The notes beneath the pieces were generated by a model that did no database searches, was not told the DNA's origin, and worked only from the letters and a program-made list of their open reading frames with translations. From an uncultured Lachnospiraceae bacterium (GTDB taxonomy: Bacteria > Bacillota > Clostridia > Lachnospirales > Lachnospiraceae), in assembly GCA_947053345.1 (NCBI GenBank), contig CAMRSM010000001.1, forward strand, positions 165,888 through 229,887: a stretch of DNA of 64,000 nt, in the 5' to 3' direction. A program made the position numbers and the translations under genes. Shown here one piece after another: positions 61,527 to 64,000 of this stretch. Each line of letters opens with the position of its first letter. The first letter of the stretch is position 1.

Positions 61527-61800
61527 ACGCATAAGATCCCAGGAGCGTCAGCGACGGGATCGCAGAAAAGAGGATTTCCGGTCACTGTGACCAGAAGCAG
61601 AGGAGCCCCCACGCGAGCCTGGCGGAGCGGGTCGCGTGGGGAGAGGAGGAGCAAGGGAGCGAACTTTGTTTTCACTGTAAGGTGGAAACGGAGTTGAGCG
61701 GACTTTGCGACGACGGGGATTTGGGGGCACCCCAACAAGCATTATCGCAAGGCGAAAATGCTTGTGTATAACACTCGCCCTGCTTGCTGTTAGTGCGCTC
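61527..61800. other. Non-coding mobile-element-like DNA with inverted repeats
   Basis: Two inverted repeats stand out: ccccacgcga/tcgcgtgggg (61607-61616 and 61632-61641) and acaagcatt/aatgcttgt (61735-61743 and 61757-61765), plus the short palindrome ggtcactgtgacc. Such repeats beside gene debris resemble transfer-origin or end regions of clostridial mobile elements. No gene is supported. Confidence 0.4.
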
Positions 61801-61858
61801 CCTAAAATTGGGGAATAGTAGAGACTGCGTATTCCTAATTTCTTCTGAAAATATAGAC

Positions 61859-61887
61859 TTGACAGAAGGACGACAGCGTGTTATATT
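61859..61887 (+). promoter_or_regulatory. Promoter of the blaI-M56 operon
   Basis: A perfect ttgaca (61859-61864), 17 bases, tatatt (61882-61887). The AT-rich stretch after it, with tgtcaacattatgttataca, is where a BlaI-type repressor would be expected to bind; no perfect palindrome is seen. Confidence 0.75.
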
Positions 61888-61929
61888 TTGATTGTCAACA
61901 TTATGTTATACAATAAGGAGGGCTAAAGC

Positions 61930-62313
61930 ATGTTACAGCAATTATCGGACTCCGAACTTGAAATTATGAAAATCGTATGGGCAAACCCGGAGGAGGTGAC
62001 GCTGTTTCCCTATATCATGGACGGGCTGGCAGCAAGAGGCAAGCCGTGTCAAAAGAATACTTTGATTGTACTCCTGTCGCGGCTGATGAACAAAGGCTTT
62101 CTGAGTGCTAAGAAAATCGGACGACGCAACGAATATACCACTCTCATTTCAGAAGCAGAATACCAGACAGTGCAGACGAAAAATTTCCTGGACAAGATTT
62201 ATGAGGGCAGCGCAAAAGGTCTGGTTTCCAATCTGATTATGGGCGACTTGCTGGCAGATGAAGAATATGAGGAATTGAAAAAACTGCTGGAGAAAGGAAA
62301 CGGGCAACCATGA
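61930..62313 (+). CDS. BlaI/MecI/CopY-family repressor
   Basis: A repressor of 127 residues. The winged helix (LSDSELEIMKIVWANPEEVTLFPYIMDGLAARGKPCQKNTLIVLLSRLMNKGFLSAKKIGRRNEYTTLIS) and the C-terminal dimer helices (NLIMGDLLADEEYEELKKLLEK) match BlaI and MecI. Such repressors are cleaved after a membrane sensor peptidase is activated. The sensor gene overlaps its stop. No beta-lactamase is in the window, so the regulated gene may be elsewhere. A good RBS, aaggagg, precedes the start. Confidence 0.92.
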   Translation: MLQQLSDSELEIMKIVWANPEEVTLFPYIMDGLAARGKPCQKNTLIVLLSRLMNKGFLSAKKIGRRNEYTTLISEAEYQTVQTKNFLDKIYEGSAKGLVSNLIMGDLLADEEYEELKKLLEKGNGQP

Positions 62314-64000
62314 ACGCAGTTTTGAAAATATTCCTGTCGATGTCCTTTTCCGGCGGGCTACTGATCCTGGCTCTGCTTTTTGGAAAGCGATTTTTGAAAG
62401 ACAAAGTCAGCCGTCAATGGCAATATTACATTTGGTTGGTCGTCGTTTTGCGGCTGCTTCTTCCATTTGGGCCGGAAGTAAGTCTGCTGGGGAAAACCTA
62501 TCAAGCTGTCGATCGGGCAATCACCAAGGCTCCTTTGCCGTTACAGCGCCCTGCAATAAACACTCCGGGAGATATTTCTGTTCCTGCTGTCGATTTGGAG
62601 CAAAACAATGAAAATGTAAATCGTCCGTCAGAGGATTTGACAGCCGTCCGCCCGCTGCAGGATATTGGGACGTTGTTTATCAATCACGTCTGGCTGGCCT
62701 GGCTGGTGGTTGCGCTGGGGCTGCTGATACGAAAAATAACTACCTATCAGGGCTTTATGCGGTATATTAAGGCAGGATTGACCCCGGTTTCTAGCTTTGA
62801 AATTTTAGACCAGCTCTCCATCGCCGCAGGAGGGGCAGGGATCCAAAAGCCGGCAGAGTTATGTGTCAATCCGTTGGTTTCTTCTCCGCTGCTGATTGGC
62901 TTTTTTCATCCGTGTATTGTGCTGCCAAGCGCGGACATTTCCGAAAAAGACTTTCAGTATATCGTCCTGCATGAGCTGACGCATTACAAACGCCGGGATA
63001 TGTTCTATAAGTGGCTGGTGCAGATTACGGTCTGCCTGCATTGGTTTAACCCGCTTGTATATCTTATGAGCCGGGAAGTTACAAAGGCTTGCGAATTTTC
63101 CTGTGACGAGGCGGTTCTCGCAAAAATGGGATGCGGTCATGCGCAGGATTACGGGAAAACCTTGCTTGACGCGATGGCCGCAGTTGGAAAATACAAAGAA
63201 AATCTCGGCGCTGTTACTTTAAGCGAAAATAAACAACTGTTAAAAGAAAGGCTAGGTGCGATTATGAGTTTTAAGAAAAAATCAAAAGCAATTCAGCTTT
63301 TGACTGGTATGCTGACGTTGTGCATTATTTTCAGTGCAGCTTTCGTCGGGATTTATTCTACTGCCGCCGCCGCAGATGTGCCAAATTTGATAAATACAAA
63401 GAATTCATTTCCGCCACTGTTTGATAATTCGCAAACAGCAGGCAATTTGTTAGAAATGGAAACATTGGATATTAAGGGAACATCATACTATTTAGTTTAT
63501 AATGAAGCCCAACTCAGGGCTATTGGAACAGGTGAGTATGGCATGGATCAGAATTATATGCAGCAGGCGGATATTCGATTATCCACGGAAGAATGGGTAC
63601 CCATTGGAACATGGGATAATCCATTTACAGGCACTTTTACTGGCAATGGTTTTGAAATTGCAGGCCTTACCATGACCGACCCAGATGCAGAGGTTATAGG
63701 GCTGTTTGGTGTTGCCAAAAATGCTCATATCTATAATGTTATTTTGCGGGATTATGACATCACGGGTGCGGGTAGAAATATTACAGGAAAATCGGTTGGT
63801 GCAATCCTTGCGATTGGGCAGGGAAGCCGTTCTTACGATAATTTTGTCTATCCCAAAAAAGCAGCCGTGAGCATCAAAGATAATTCTTCCGAGATAGATC
63901 GGTATTATAAAGCCGGCAGTCTGCCTCTGTTTGAGATTACTTTTCCCCGGCTGGATGAAAATACTCAAAAGATGTGGCTTGAAAAGCTCTATGCGGATGG
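62310..64000 (+). CDS. M56 (BlaR1/MecR1-type) sensor peptidase, cut by the window end
   Basis: The frame stays open from ATG 62310 to the end, at least 563 residues; the ORF track omits it because no stop occurs. The N-terminal membrane part has four helices around a zinc site: IVLHELTHYKRRDMFYK (H221, E222, H225) and ACEFSCDEAVL. After the last helix (near 330-355) comes an outside domain. Instead of the penicillin-binding domain of BlaR1, it reads GTWDNPFTGTFTGNGFEIAGLTMTDPDAEVIGLFGVAKNAHIYNV, which resembles GLUG-type repeats. It is coupled to blaI by ATGA and would respond to some outside signal by cleaving the repressor. Confidence 0.88.
   Translation, partial: MNAVLKIFLSMSFSGGLLILALLFGKRFLKDKVSRQWQYYIWLVVVLRLLLPFGPEVSLLGKTYQAVDRAITKAPLPLQRPAINTPGDISVPAVDLEQNNENVNRPSEDLTAVRPLQDIGTLFINHVWLAWLVVALGLLIRKITTYQGFMRYIKAGLTPVSSFEILDQLSIAAGGAGIQKPAELCVNPLVSSPLLIGFFHPCIVLPSADISEKDFQYIVLHELTHYKRRDMFYKWLVQITVCLHWFNPLVYLMSREVTKACEFSCDEAVLAKMGCGHAQDYGKTLLDAMAAVGKYKENLGAVTLSENKQLLKERLGAIMSFKKKSKAIQLLTGMLTLCIIFSAAFVGIYSTAAAADVPNLINTKNSFPPLFDNSQTAGNLLEMETLDIKGTSYYLVYNEAQLRAIGTGEYGMDQNYMQQADIRLSTEEWVPIGTWDNPFTGTFTGNGFEIAGLTMTDPDAEVIGLFGVAKNAHIYNVILRDYDITGAGRNITGKSVGAILAIGQGSRSYDNFVYPKKAAVSIKDNSSEIDRYYKAGSLPLFEITFPRLDENTQKMWLEKLYAD

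Noticed and set aside
61460-61742. Minus-strand frames in the blaI upstream region
   Set aside because: They cross inverted repeats and have no start signals or protein-like composition.
1-64000. CRISPR array, tRNA, rRNA or prophage structural genes
   Set aside because: None could be recognised by reading. The only long regular repeats are the ones listed, with too few copies for a CRISPR array. tRNA absence was not tested by a program.

Overview
The window looks like the chromosome of an anaerobic Firmicute of the Lachnospiraceae/Clostridia type. Signs of this are moderate-to-high GC in most genes, GGAGG-type ribosome binding sites, an ECF riboflavin transporter, gut-type glycoside hydrolases (GH2, GH3, GH43), an EpsC-type serine acetyltransferase and several peptide-antibiotic-type ABC/two-component modules. 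This is inference from gene content; no rRNA or tRNA was recognised.

Layout. 1-6.7 kb: RibU-like S component behind a folded leader, M16 peptidase, GH2, TepA/ClpP-like protease, histidine phosphatase. 6.9-11.9 kb: response regulator, ABC-2 transporter (ATPase and two permeases) and histidine kinase arranged like lantibiotic-immunity loci, plus a small membrane-anchored protein. 12-20 kb: GNAT, a TetR/MMPL/heptad-repeat-protein export locus with three operator-like palindromes, and an S41-type protein. 20.4-25.3 kb: a complete Bce-type module with a BceR-like operator. 25.4-28.7 kb: GNAT and a domain-permuted GH3.

28.8-39 kb is an AT-richer accessory island built from mobile-element debris. 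Its edges are a truncated GNAT gene and a decapitated response regulator next to a TnpB remnant. It contains a three-gene overlapping cassette (DUF4869-like protein, mini P-loop protein, TOPRIM-like protein), a dUTPase fused to a foreign stub, a large wHTH/PIN-like/membrane protein, a VanS-like kinase and a small exported protein behind 11-bp direct repeats. The cassette and the PIN-like protein are the best candidates for undescribed systems, perhaps defence-related; that is inference.

39-61 kb returns to core genes: GH43, an APH-fold kinase, UppP, FtsK/SpoIIIE, an ArsR-like regulator, a membrane GDPD, YgiQ, a class I glutamine amidotransferase-like hydrolase, aldose epimerase, EpsC, a TrxB-like protein, and a third two-component/ABC module with its own palindromic operator. 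61-64 kb holds mobile-element-like noncoding DNA, then BlaI and an M56 sensor peptidase cut by the window end.

The repeated theme is cell-envelope stress and antimicrobial-peptide response: three complete two-component/ABC modules, UppP, TetR-MMPL and BlaI/M56, interspersed with carbohydrate degradation. Non-coding structures of note are the ribU leader, a ~94-nt element present twice (25.4 and 39.0 kb), a 104-bp tandem repeat, and a perfect 22-bp inverted repeat inside ftsK.
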